From: Blasia pusilla
Taxonomy: Eukaryota; Marchantiophyta; Marchantiopsida; Blasiales
Assembly (NCBI GenBank): GCA_050084515.1
Contig: CM114272.1
Span: forward strand, 45,880,001-45,944,000
Length of the DNA stretch: 64,000 nucleotides
Direction: 5' to 3'
Numbering within the stretch: the first letter of the stretch is position 1; the number at the start of each line of letters is the position of its first letter. Both the position numbers and the translations under genes were made by a program. A model generated the notes under the pieces. The model was not told the DNA's origin, made no database searches, and worked only from the letters and a program-made list of their open reading frames with translations. Positions 42,470 through 51,999 of this stretch are shown in pieces.

Positions 42470-43819
42470 TCAGGGCTTGGTGGGAATTCATTGTTTGCAG
42501 GTAGGCAAGCGAGTTTCCTTGGTCGAGAGCCCCAGGAGACGCGTGTGTTGCGGGTGTTGGTAATTTTTTTGTTCGAAAGGCCGTGGGCGGAAGCGTTTTC
42601 TGTTCTTCTCAGATTTTGTTGGTGCGGATTGATGGGGGACAACAGCCGAGTGTAGTGTGCAGTGGGGCGTCGGGTGTATGCGAGTGAGGGTGTTGAGAAA
42701 GAGCAGGAGGCGGCCGGAAATTAGGTCACAAAGGCGGCCGGGGGTTAGTCAAGGCATGCACGGGCGACGATGGGCGCGGACGGCCTGCCCCCCCCTCCCC
42801 GAGGTGGGAGGCGCGCATAGGGTTGCGCACCCCCCTCTCTCCTCTCGTAGGAAAGCCAGTGCCGGACAACCCCCCCCCGCCCGAAGTTGGGGAGGCCCAG
42901 AGGGGTGCGGGCTAGGCCCCCCAATTTTTTTTTGGTTTGTTTGTCTCAAACGTGGTTGGCATCCCATCCAACGTGGTAGCGGCAAGCAAGACAAGGTAGC
43001 GGTGTGGCCAAACGTGGTAGACGGGTTGGCATCGTTGAATTCGGATGGCATTGAGTAAGGTTATAGGCCGCGTGTGGGGATAGGCGGAGGGTTTTCGCGA
43101 CATGATGTTTTCAGGCGTGACGGGGATTTGCGAGAGTTGATGATGGAGTGTCAGTGTGCATGATGCCGACGGGGTTGACCGCATCTATTGACGGGAGGAT
43201 CGACGTGTTGGTCGAGGAGAGTATTGCGTTGCAGAGGTTGTTATACCACATGGAGGAGTGGGTGCTGACGGTACGTAGGTTGGAGGGGGTAATCAGGTTA
43301 CCCATTCGAGTCCCTTTTCCCGCACTTGTCGTGTGTGATTGAGAGTGCCGGCTATCAGGTAGTAGCTGGTGGTAGGTGGGTGCAGTGATGGTGACGAGTG
43401 CAAATTATTTTCATGTGTAGCATGTTGGTGGATATACCGCGGTTGCCACATAGGGGTCGCATGTATGACCTGAGAGTGTCGCTAGATTAGTTGAGTCAGT
43501 TGGGAGGCTCATGGTGAGACCGAGTGTTGAGTGTGCGTGAGGCCGGGTGTGTCATCATAGGATTGACGTTAGCATAGGTGAGCTAGTGAGGAGTGTGGGA
43601 GACTCTCGGTGAGTCTCCCTGCTTGAGCGGGTGAGACAGGGTTGTCATCACGGCGTTCTTCCAAGGTTCGATAGAACGGGGTAGTGCGAGCAGTAGTAGT
43701 GGTGTGACACGGAGTGGAGTGAGATATCGAGGGGTTACCAGTGAGGAGCTACCTCGACATCCATCCGTGGCTGGTCTGGTAATGAGATCGCACACGGAGG
43801 CAGTATCACTTGGCAGGAG
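42470..43819 (+). other. Element 3 leader
   Basis: 1.35 kb with a C-rich stretch at 42780-42910 (runs of eight or nine C). No coding motif recognised before gag. Confidence 0.5.
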
Positions 43820-45564
43820 ATGGACGACATGGGCCATGAGGGCATGCGTCGTTTCTCGGGTGCAGTAGGCACCATCACCTTAGATGATTTTATCCAAGAG
43901 TTTGACACGTGGCGCGACTTCCAGGAGATACGGACCCTGACCCGGTTCAACCCTTTCATGGCATGGAAGGGGTTGTTCCAGCACTTGGAGGGTCCTCCGA
44001 TGGATGACTACATGGAGTTTTGATCACTATATTCAGTAGAGATTGATGCCTGGAGGATGTATTGGGCTCCAGGGTATGTGTCCACTAGTGGTCGCGAGGC
44101 ATGTGATGGGATCGTGAGAGGAGAGAGATCCACACAATCAGCCCGGAGACTAGATGGAGAGGAGGGCAATGAGACAGGCAATGTGGCAGAGACCTCTGGT
44201 GGTAGAGGGCCACCTAGCTTCAGCCCCACAGTGGAGTTCTTCCGACAGTTGGGGAAGAGCTACTTGTACGCACCGACAAGTTGAAGAATCTATAGGATTT
44301 TCAACGACAATCGGGTGAGAGTTTGAGAGAGGCATTCACCACATGAGGAGGTTGATTATTGCTACGTATGGAGTGACTGAGGCACAATCAGTCCAATATT
44401 GGTACGGGGTTCTGGACCGAGAACTACAGAGGAGAGTCCGAGATACGATGCTGATTCACACAGTGAAGCCCACATTGAAGGTGGTCTTTGAGTTTTCTGA
44501 GCGTATTGAGCTCAACATGAGTGAGGAGCAGGTAGTGATAGTTGGATTTTCTCGAAAGTCGACGGGTCCATGAGCAATGGTAACCCCACAGGTGCCACAA
44601 CGAGCACCAGTACCACGAAAGCGGGCCAGTGTGCCCATTGGGCACACAGCATGGGAGAGAACCACGAGCGCCTCCGATTGCTCAGGAGCCATAGAGGATG
44701 GCCCCACCACAGTACCAGTGTGACTATTGCCACAGATATGGTCACATTAGGGATAGATGTTATGACCTTCGTCGAGAGGCATGTCCAGAGGTAGGCCGGG
44801 GGCCTAGGGGTGGTTTTCGTGGAGGAGGTCGGGGAGTTCTTCCTGGATGTGGTAGTAGAGGACCACCACCAACCAGAGGAGATAGAGTAGGAGCATCAGA
44901 GTCGACACTTCTCTCATGCATCGATCAGTTGGAACATAGGATTTCTGCCTTGACGATGATGCTGCTCAGGGAAGGCACGGAACCGCGAGCAGCTAGTGTG
45001 GCTCTAGCTTCTACCTCTTACCCTGACCCGGGTGAGGATCTCACCAGTATGGGGTTTATATGTAGTGCAGCCCAGGTTGAGGCAGCTGCAGTGGTGACTC
45101 GGGGTGTTGCGAGAGGCACCGAGCCATCGAGAGGTGGAGTTGAGATTGACCCACCAGAGGGGACCGATGGGCGGCAGGCCAGGGTTCCACAATCATTTAC
45201 ATTGTCGAAGGCACTACACACACCATCGATGATGCCTCGACAACTAGCGGTGCCTATAGCTCACGCAGGTACGTCGACGTTGACGTCACGAGGAGTGGAG
45301 TCAGTGTCGACCATAGTCTTGGAGGTGGCCACCAGAGAGAGTCAGACTCCACTATTTCCCGCCATAGAGTTGGCGACGTTGGGAGTTGGACCAGCTAAGG
45401 TGTTTCGGCTGGCCGCCACCTTGTGTGAGCATGGAGAGGTGACTGCTTCTTATTCAGAGGTAGTTGAGGAGGTGGTGGACCTGCCCTTAGAGCCGGTGCT
45501 CGGGACGTTCCCCACGGAGTTATGGCATGCAACGACGGCGAAGTTGGTAGATATGCCAGCTTGA
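43820..45564 (+). pseudogene. Element 3 gag and spacer
   Basis: Blocks: TITLDDFIQEFDTWRD, FMAWKGLFQHLEGPP, FFRQLGKSYL, YGVTEAQSVQYWYGVLD, RVRDTMLIHTVKPTLKVVF. From 44698 a 288-codon open frame has an intact zinc knuckle C-D-Y-C-HRYG-H-IRDR-C, an RGG-rich stretch (GPRGGFRGGGRGVLPG), a coiled region LSCIDQLEHRISALTMML, and the spacer block RQARVPQSFTLSKALHTPSM. Frameshifts and stops at about 44022, 44281 and 44572. Gag packages the RNA in the particle. Confidence 0.8.
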
Positions 45565-45582
45565 CCGGCCATAGAGCGAGCA

Positions 45583-46020
45583 GTGGTGACACGTGGAGTA
45601 GTGTTACTGGATAACCGAGCTGGAGTATTTTGCTTGGTTAGTCCCAAAGGGACAGTATACCACCCGCAACGCGTCCTACTTGATTCGGGAGTGCAACCCT
45701 TGATGTTAGGGAAGGCGGCGTGTCTAGCGTTGGGGTTACGAAAGGCCGACATTGAGCCTTGTCCCTTCCAGATACAGACCTTGATTGGGGGCGTGTCACC
45801 CATGCAGTATATGACTCAATAGGAGATAGTTGTCAGAGTCCAGCAAGAGCATGCGACGGATAGTGCTATGGTGTGCACACGTGCGATTATGACACCAGAT
45901 GAGCCGTACGATGTGTTGGTGGGGAGTACAGTGTTATATCCCCTAGGATTCATCCTTGACTTCTAAGAGGAGACCGTTGCTTATCGGCCAGGGTGGCGGT
46001 TAGGTGATGGATGAGTCAAT
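45583..46020 (+). pseudogene. Element 3 aspartic protease
   Basis: In frame with the gag spacer. QRVLLDSGVQPLMLGKAAC carries the D-S-G active-site triad of retropepsins, followed by an A-x-L-x-L-G-L motif. PYDVLVGSTVLYPLGFILDF is the second conserved segment. Stops at 45820 and 45964 interrupt it. The protease would cut the polyprotein and release the methyltransferase and pol domains. Confidence 0.75.
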
Positions 46021-46403
46021 TACCCGTGCAGTTTGTGGGTCGAGATGGTCGATCACGAGGCGATTATGTGACCACATTGGCTGCTTTCAGAGGTAGTGTT
46101 AGCCAGCCAGGAGAGTTGTTGGAGGGGAACACACATGCGGAGGATGTCCTTGTAGCGGGAAGTCCCATGGAGAGACAGGCCATGGCGGGTGTCTCTTCCC
46201 ATGTTGGCGAGACCTCTTCACCATTGTGGGGTACAACTTGAGAGCTACAGAGGAATGTCGACAACCTAGTCAGGCAGGCGTGGAGTCATGCCTTTATCCT
46301 GGAGCAACGAGAGTCAGGTGGTGATTGGGCTTTTGGAGTGGAGACGTTGACCCCACTGGATATCACACCCGTTGTGTCGTAGTGTCCAAAGGAGGGTGTT
46401 AGG
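46021..46403 (+). other. Element 3 protease-methyltransferase linker
   Basis: Weakly conserved coding-like sequence (46011-46241 in the same frame as the methyltransferase), no domain recognised. Confidence 0.4.
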
Positions 46404-47380
46404 ATGTTAGATCTATTTGGAGGGATTAGCACCTGATTGGCTGCAGTATGGTAGGCGGGCATACGGGTGCATCAATACCTTTATGTGGAGAGAGATGAGA
46501 CCACGCGGAAAGTATCATTACGTCACGTGGCGAGATTGGTCTAGCGGTATTCTGAGTTGTTGCCGGTATCTACAGTATGGGGATATCAGCATATATTACC
46601 CGCCGACATCTCTTTGGTGGGGGTGCTAGATTTGGATAGAGTTGGCACCATTCATTTGTTGATTGCTGGATGGCCATGTCAGGATCATTCATCAGTTGGC
46701 CGAGGATTTGGATTGCAGGATCCGAGATCAATGATGTTGTGGGAGATGCTACGAGTAGTACGACACTTGCACGAGAGTCAGACATGTTCTCCAACGTACA
46801 TTTTGGAGAACGTGCCATTTTTGGGAGACACTCGTGCACGTGTGATGATGAGTGTGCATCAAGTGAGGTCTTGGTTGGGACTTGCCGTGTTGCTAGATGC
46901 AGCGAGAGTTGGATCACGTGCCCATGGTCCACAACTATGGTGGACGAACCTGATACCATCCGAGGTACTAAGTCAAGCATACGATGGAGTCTAGAGAGCA
47001 CCACATCTCACAATGGATGCTATTTTGGGCTCAAGATGTCCATCTCAAGTGGTGACGCGGGATGATAGACCACCGTTGGCGATGGCCAGTAGGGTGGGGG
47101 AGTTGAGGGCAGCCTTACCTACATTGGTGAGCTTCCCAACATCCCATGCCTTTTGTCAGGGAGGGCCAGGTATGATTTGGGATGAGGTGACCCGAGCATT
47201 AGAGGAGCCTACAGTAGATGAGCGCGAGCGCGCCATGGGGTTTGCTACGGGTACTACGGTGGTGCCACATATGACTGAGGCATCCCGGAGACAGGTGTTG
47301 GGGTAGGCGATGCACCTCAACTTTCTCACATGGATAGTCAGCCTAGGTATGGCTGAGCAGAGACAGATGCAAGTGTCATC
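46404..47380 (+). pseudogene. Element 3 C5-cytosine DNA methyltransferase domain (DNMT3/DRM-like)
   Basis: The best-preserved copy: about 320 codons in a single frame. Motif I MLDLFGGIST at 46404, then AGIRVHQYLYVERDE (motif II). Motif IV is LLIAGWPCQDHSSVGRGFG with the catalytic Cys codon at 46677-46679. Motif VI is YILENVPFLGD (ENV at 46806). Motif VIII region: AVLLDAARVGSRAHGPQLWW, TNL. Motifs IX/X: PTLVSFPTSHAF, DERERAMGFATGT, SRRQVLG-AMHLNFLTW. The only breaks are stops at 46422 (motif I Gly to TGA), about 46449, 46539, 46992 and 47304. Length fits a bare catalytic domain. The frame continues into RT at 47649, so the enzyme was made as part of the polyprotein. Confidence 0.92.
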
Positions 47381-47648
47381 CATGTCGTCATGTCCATGAG
47401 TTGGACCATTGCCTACAGGGTCTGTACAGGCATTGGCTGGGGGCGGGACGAGGAGAGATAGGCACCCATGGACTTCCTGGGACGTCTTTCGAGTAGAGAG
47501 TGCGAAGGCGACCTGTGAAGCACATGTTCATTTTTTGGATGTGGAGCATGGTGTAGGAGGTCAGAGTGGAGTGGCTATTGCGGAGGTGGCTAGGGTTGCT
47601 ACATAGCAACCAAAGCCGGAGGTTGCGTCCTCTCTCAGTGAGGTCACG

Positions 47649-49070
47649 ATGGAAACTTGGGAGCGTGTGATTGGTCTCAAGTTGATAGGAGGAGAACGAC
47701 GGCGAGTTCATAGGTTTTTGAGAGGGCACGTTAGTTGTTTTGCCTTCAGTATGAGAGACTTGGGTACGCTGAAGGGTCCCGAAATACGGATTGAGTTGGC
47801 TAGTGATACGCCGATCTTTCGTCGACCCTACAGGTATTCTGATATGGAGTGAGCCTTGATTCAGAGTAGGAGTCAGGACTTGTGGAGTTATCACATGTGG
47901 ATTATGCATCTATCACAGTCATGCCGGAGAAGAAGGATATGTATGAAAATTGGATGGATAGGCGGATGTGTGGAGATTACCGTCCTATCAATCGATAGAC
48001 GAAGTCAGATCAGTACCTACTCCTGAGGAGATCTTTGATGCGGTAGGACATGCAAAGATGTTCAGTACTTTAGATATCCGTGCTGGCTATCATCAGCTTC
48101 CTATCAGGTTGGAGGACAGGGAGAAGACAACATTCTGGGGGATAGATCGGTTCGGGAGAGATTGCTTGTATTAGTGGCGATTCTTACCATTTGGATTGAA
48201 GAACGCGCCTGCAGAGTTTCAGAGAGTGATGGATAGGATTCTGGCTGGCTTGGATTTTGTACGATGTTACATAGATGATATTCTTATCTTCTGGTCCACA
48301 GTTGAGGAGCATGAGCGACACCTCGAGGAGGTGTTTCGGCGATTGCAGTTACATGGACTCAAGTTACATCCAAGCAAGTGCAGATTTTTTCAGGAGAAGA
48401 TTGAGTAGTTGGGACACACCATATACCCGAGTGGGTTAGGCGTTCAGCAGATGAAGGTGGAGGCTATTGCGCAGATTCCATGCCCTACAGATGTGAGTCG
48501 AGTCGAGTCCAAGCGTTTCTTGGATTGGCAAACTTCTATCGACGGTATGTCAAGGGTTTTAGTGTGATTGCAAAGTCTTTGACCTTGTTGACGAGACTTG
48601 ATCAGGTTTGGTTATGGGAAGATGATCAGCAACGAGGATTTCAGAAGCTCAAGGACATGTTGACGTCCTCACCCATTTTATAGAGACCGGTTAGGGGTCA
48701 CCCATTCTAGTTACTTATGGATTGGAACATGTTGGGTCTAGGAGCAGTGCTTACTCAGAGGGATGACGAGGAGAGGGAGTTCGTTGTGGCTTACGCAAGC
48801 CAATCAAACAACATTGCAGAGGCAAACTACAACTCCTACGAGGGAGAGTGCTTGGCTGCAGTGTGGGCCGTGGCACATTTCAGATGCTATTTATTCGGAA
48901 ACCCTTTCACACTTATCATCAGCCGTTGAGGTGGTTGATGGAGTTCAACAAGCTTACGGGAAAAGCTTGCCAGGTGGGCTCTATTACTACAGGAGTAGAG
49001 TTTGAGATGGTTCATAGGCCAGATCGACTGAACCAGGATGCGGATGGGTTGAGTCGTAACCCATGTCCAA
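47649..49070 (+). pseudogene. Element 3 reverse transcriptase - RNase H
   Basis: RT: ASDTPIFRRPYRYSDME, MCGDYRPINR, PTPEEIFDAVGHAKMFSTLD, AGYHQLPIR, LPFGLKNAPAEF, catalytic CYIDDILIF near 48270, LGHTIYPSGLGVQQ. RNase H: MDWNMLGLGAVLTQ, NSYEGECLAAVWAVAHF, HRPDRLNQDADGLSR. Stops are frequent (47851, 47995, 48172, 48406, 48681, 48708). At 47995, 48172 and 48708 the homologous codon in element 2 is CAA or CAG. Confidence 0.93.
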
Positions 49071-49269
49071 GTCAGAGAGACGATACAGGAGCTCGATGGC
49101 ACGGAGAGAGTGATGAGGAGATGGTGCCCGGTTGGCATGCATCTGCCTATCTTTGTTGGTTGACTATGGTAGGTCAGCCACAAGTGATGACTCCAGTGGT
49201 GGGATTGGATGATGAGTCTTTGGATCCGGAGGTCAATGAGGAGGCGATAGGTGGTCATGATATCCATGA

Positions 49270-50555
49270 CGCCGTGGAGGTTGTAGAGTTCATGTGCACT
49301 CGCATCATAGCGAGCACAGTGAGTGCTAGGGAGCGGGGTCGGATCCTACAACAAGCCAAGAGGTTCAGATGGGAGGGGACTCACATTTTGCGGGTATGGG
49401 GAGATGGTAGGATACAATTGGTACCTCATCCTTCCCAGCAAGCACATGTAGTGCGCCATGCCCATGAGGAGTTGGGACATTTTGGAATGAAGCGTACTTA
49501 CAGCTTACTCCAATTTCAGTATTGGTGGCACGGCATGCATACTAGGGTACAACAGTTTGTGGCCAGATGTATGGTATGTGACAGAGTGCGAGCATCCTTC
49601 AATGCTCCCACTCCGCAGTTACATCCTTTGCCGATTATGGGTTTAGGTTATCGGTGGAGTTTAGACTTTGCGGGACCTTTACCATTGACAGGGCGTCATC
49701 ATAGGTACGTGTTGGTCATGGTGGAGCATTTCTCCAAGGGGATAGAGTTGGTAGCACTACCGGATAAGGAGAGCGAGGGAACAACTTATGCGTTTCTAGA
49801 TCGTGTGCTTAGTCACTTTGGTGCACCGGCGGAGGTGTTGACTGACCAGGGTACCGAGTTCAGGGGAGAGTTTGAGGCGTTGTGTGATTAGGCACTGATA
49901 GATCATCGCACCACGTCTAGAGATCATCATGAGGCGGATGGGTTGGCCGAGAGAGTAGTACAAATGGTGAAGAGAGGATTGGGCAAGTATGGCTTGCAAC
50001 GAGGACAGTTGAGGGAGTGAGACCTATAGTTGCCATGGTTGGCTATGGGTTATCGCTTTAGTTGGCAGGAATCCTTGGCGTTATTTTCACCATACTTTTT
50101 GCTCTTTGGGAGAGAGCCTGATTTACCTGCAACTATTCGACATGACATGGCAAAGGTGTTAGATCTTGATGATCCAGATGTGTGGATACAAGCATGTTCT
50201 TAGAGGGTGGAGGTTTTTCGTAGAGTTATGCCTATGGCCTTTGAGAACTTAGCTATTGCTCAACATAGAGATACATTGAGATACGCGACTATTCGTGGAG
50301 GAGGTTATCGTACAGGGATTAGGAGGTTTCATCTTGAAGATTACGTGTATTGACAGCAGGCGACACCCACGACGCTAGATGTCACTGCAGGACGCACGAT
50401 CCTACGTGTGCGCGAGGTATTAACGACCGGAGTCCTCATGTTGGAGGGACGGGATGGTATGGTTTGGAAGGATCATGTGCATAATTGTGCGCCATGTCAT
50501 CTTCCAAACGTAGACGGGACATTGGATCCAAGCTTGGCAGTGATACGTGCAGGCT
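49270..50555 (+). pseudogene. Element 3 DDE integrase
   Basis: Zinc finger HAHEELGHFGMKRTYSLL, YWWHGM, RCMVC. Core: YRWSLDFAGPLPL (Asp 1), AEVLTDQGTEFRGEF (Asp 2), DHHEADGLAERVVQMVK (Glu 3): all three catalytic acidic residues are visible. Then FSPYFLLFGREPDLPA and RRFHLEDYVY. Stops at 49888, 50018, 50027, 50200 and 50350. At 50027 and 50200 element 2 has CAG, and at 50018 it has TGG. Confidence 0.92.
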
Positions 50556-50560
50556 TGGGG

Positions 50561-50701
50561 TGTATGTTGTGCGAGTCTGCGAGGGGTGCAGCCACCATGT
50601 TGGTATGTGATGGTTGTTCTCGAGGGTGGCATATGTCATATCTGATCCCCCCTCTTGATGTAGTTCCCACGGGACGATGGATGTGTCCGAGATGTAAATA
50701 G
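50561..50701 (+). pseudogene. PHD finger at C-terminus of element 3 integrase
   Basis: Same position and spacing as in element 2: C-x2-C ... LVCDGCSRGWHM-S-Y ... TGRWMCPRCK. The Cys after the His is Tyr (TAT codon near 50638), so one zinc ligand is lost in this copy. The stop is TAG at 50699. Confidence 0.85.
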
Positions 50702-50777
50702 GGTAGTAGGTCATGTCAGAGAGATGTGATATTTTCTATCTGGAGTTGGAGGGATCCAACTGCCAGCTAGGGGGGCG

Positions 50778-50916
50778 GTTGTGTGATCTCCATGTATATG
50801 TATGAGTTGGATTTTGTACATGTGTGGATTGACCCGTGTGTGGGGAAGATCGGTGTTGTGTGGTGTAGATGTGACCAACGATGTATGTTGTATAGCAATA
50901 TGTATGCTCACGATAA
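50778..50916 (+). repeat. Element 3 B1 segment
   Basis: 139 bp directly after the polypurine tract TAGGGGGGCG. It begins GTTGTGTGATC, ends CACGATAA, and recurs as B2 with about a dozen differences by eye. The B sequence is different from that of elements 1 and 2. Confidence 0.9.
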
Positions 50917-51397
50917 TTGTCACATCTGAGTAGCCGATAGGCCGAGAGCTATCGTGGATAGGGCGTAGAAGTCGGCGGACTATCTTGAGTGTAACTTTGT
51001 CGCACAATGTCGGATGAGGTTGAGGATAAGTCCATTGTGTCAGGAACGTCGTTTCTTATAACTTTCCTATTTACGTCTTTCACAACTGGATGACTTATTA
51101 ACCAGGTCACCCGCCCCCGGTAACCTGTGCGCGTAGGTTACCAAGGAGATAGGTATTTTTAGGGGAAGAGCCTTTTGGCTCTTCACAACCCTATATAAGA
51201 GAGGAAGATGGCTTTTGTAAGCCATCTTTCTCATGTTGGGCGGTTGGAGCACCTCTCTTGTATGTGTGTGAGATAGGACAAGGGTGCTAGCGTCCGGATT
51301 CCTTGATAGTACAGGGTGGACGAGGCTCGATATGCCGATGTAGATTGAGGAGTGGAGTTTTAGTCCGGATGTGCCATTTTTACTACTCTTTATTTTT
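50917..51397 (+). repeat. Element 3 A2 segment
   Basis: 481 bp copy of A1. At the A2/B2 join, U5 ends ...TTTATTTTT and is followed by GT and TGTGTGATC; the ACA that ends A1 is missing. Confidence 0.9.
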
Positions 51398-51536
51398 GTT
51401 GTGTGATCTCCATGTATATGTATGAGTTGATTTTTGCACATGTGTGGATCGACCTGTGTGTGGGGAAGATCGGTGTTGTGTGGTGTAGATGTGACCAGCG
51501 ATGTATGTTGTGTAGCGATATGTATGCGCACGAAAA
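51398..51536 (+). repeat. Element 3 B2 segment, right end of element
   Basis: Copy of B1 ending CACGAAAA, followed by CCTT and host intron sequence. Confidence 0.88.
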
Positions 51537-51633
51537 CCTTCCTAATTTCTTTTTTCTGCATTTACAAATCTGCATTTCATCTATATTTGTAATTTGACTT
51601 CTCTTTTCTGTTTCATATGGACATATTTTGCAG

Positions 51634-51999
51634 GCTTGGGGTAATGACGACGAATGTCGAGATTTTCAGCAAGGCTACACTGGTAATTTTGCAAAATGGG
51701 GTCGGGATAATTGCATCAAATGTGCAAACTTCTACGACTCTATTTGTGAGTCTTTGGACAAAGCTGAAAGGCACTCACTACATCTTAATGTTGAGATATC
51801 CTATCTTGTTGATGTCTTACAACTTGAGCAAGATGCACGTTATTCTAGTGCAGTTGAGCTACATGATATCAGGAAGCAGATGAAAGATACTAGGACTCAT
51901 TTCAAAGACTTTTTGAAGGATGTCCAGGAATACATAGACAAGGATCCTAAGCTTGCTCTCCAAGCTTCCACAATTCAGTCTCGTCTTAGGCCCTAGTTA
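51634..51999 (+). CDS. Unrecognised exon downstream of element 3
   Basis: It follows an acceptor TTTTGCAG at 51633 and joins in phase 0 to the exon ending at 41108 (RRKCIQ / AWGNDDECRDF). The peptide reads NFAKWGRDNCIKCANFYDSI, a heptad-like helical stretch LDKAERHSLHLNVEISYLVD, HDIRKQMKDTRTHFKDFLKD, and ends TIQSRLRP before TAG. Mostly alpha-helical by composition; family not recognised. The two exons prove that element 3 is inside an intron. Confidence 0.45.

Larger units (their letters stand above)
41975..51536 (+). mobile_element. Ty3/gypsy element 3: full-length, second subfamily, with methyltransferase and PHD finger
   Basis: 9.6 kb, same protein order as element 2 but clearly diverged. 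The ends are TTGTCACATCTG and ...CACGAAAA; layout A1, primer site, leader, gag, spacer, protease, methyltransferase, RT, RNase H, integrase, PHD, polypurine tract, B1, A2, B2. It lies in an intron between exons ending 41108 and starting 51634. The 4 bp CCTT occur at the left edge (41973-41976, overlapping the first bases of A1) and right after B2 (51537-51540), a possible short target duplication. Confidence 0.9.

Noticed and set aside
47851-50352. TAG/TAA read as glutamine (alternative nuclear code)
   Set aside because: The LUC7-like gene uses no internal TAG/TAA and ends with TAG, and not all element stops are at Gln codons. Decay by C-to-T change explains them better.
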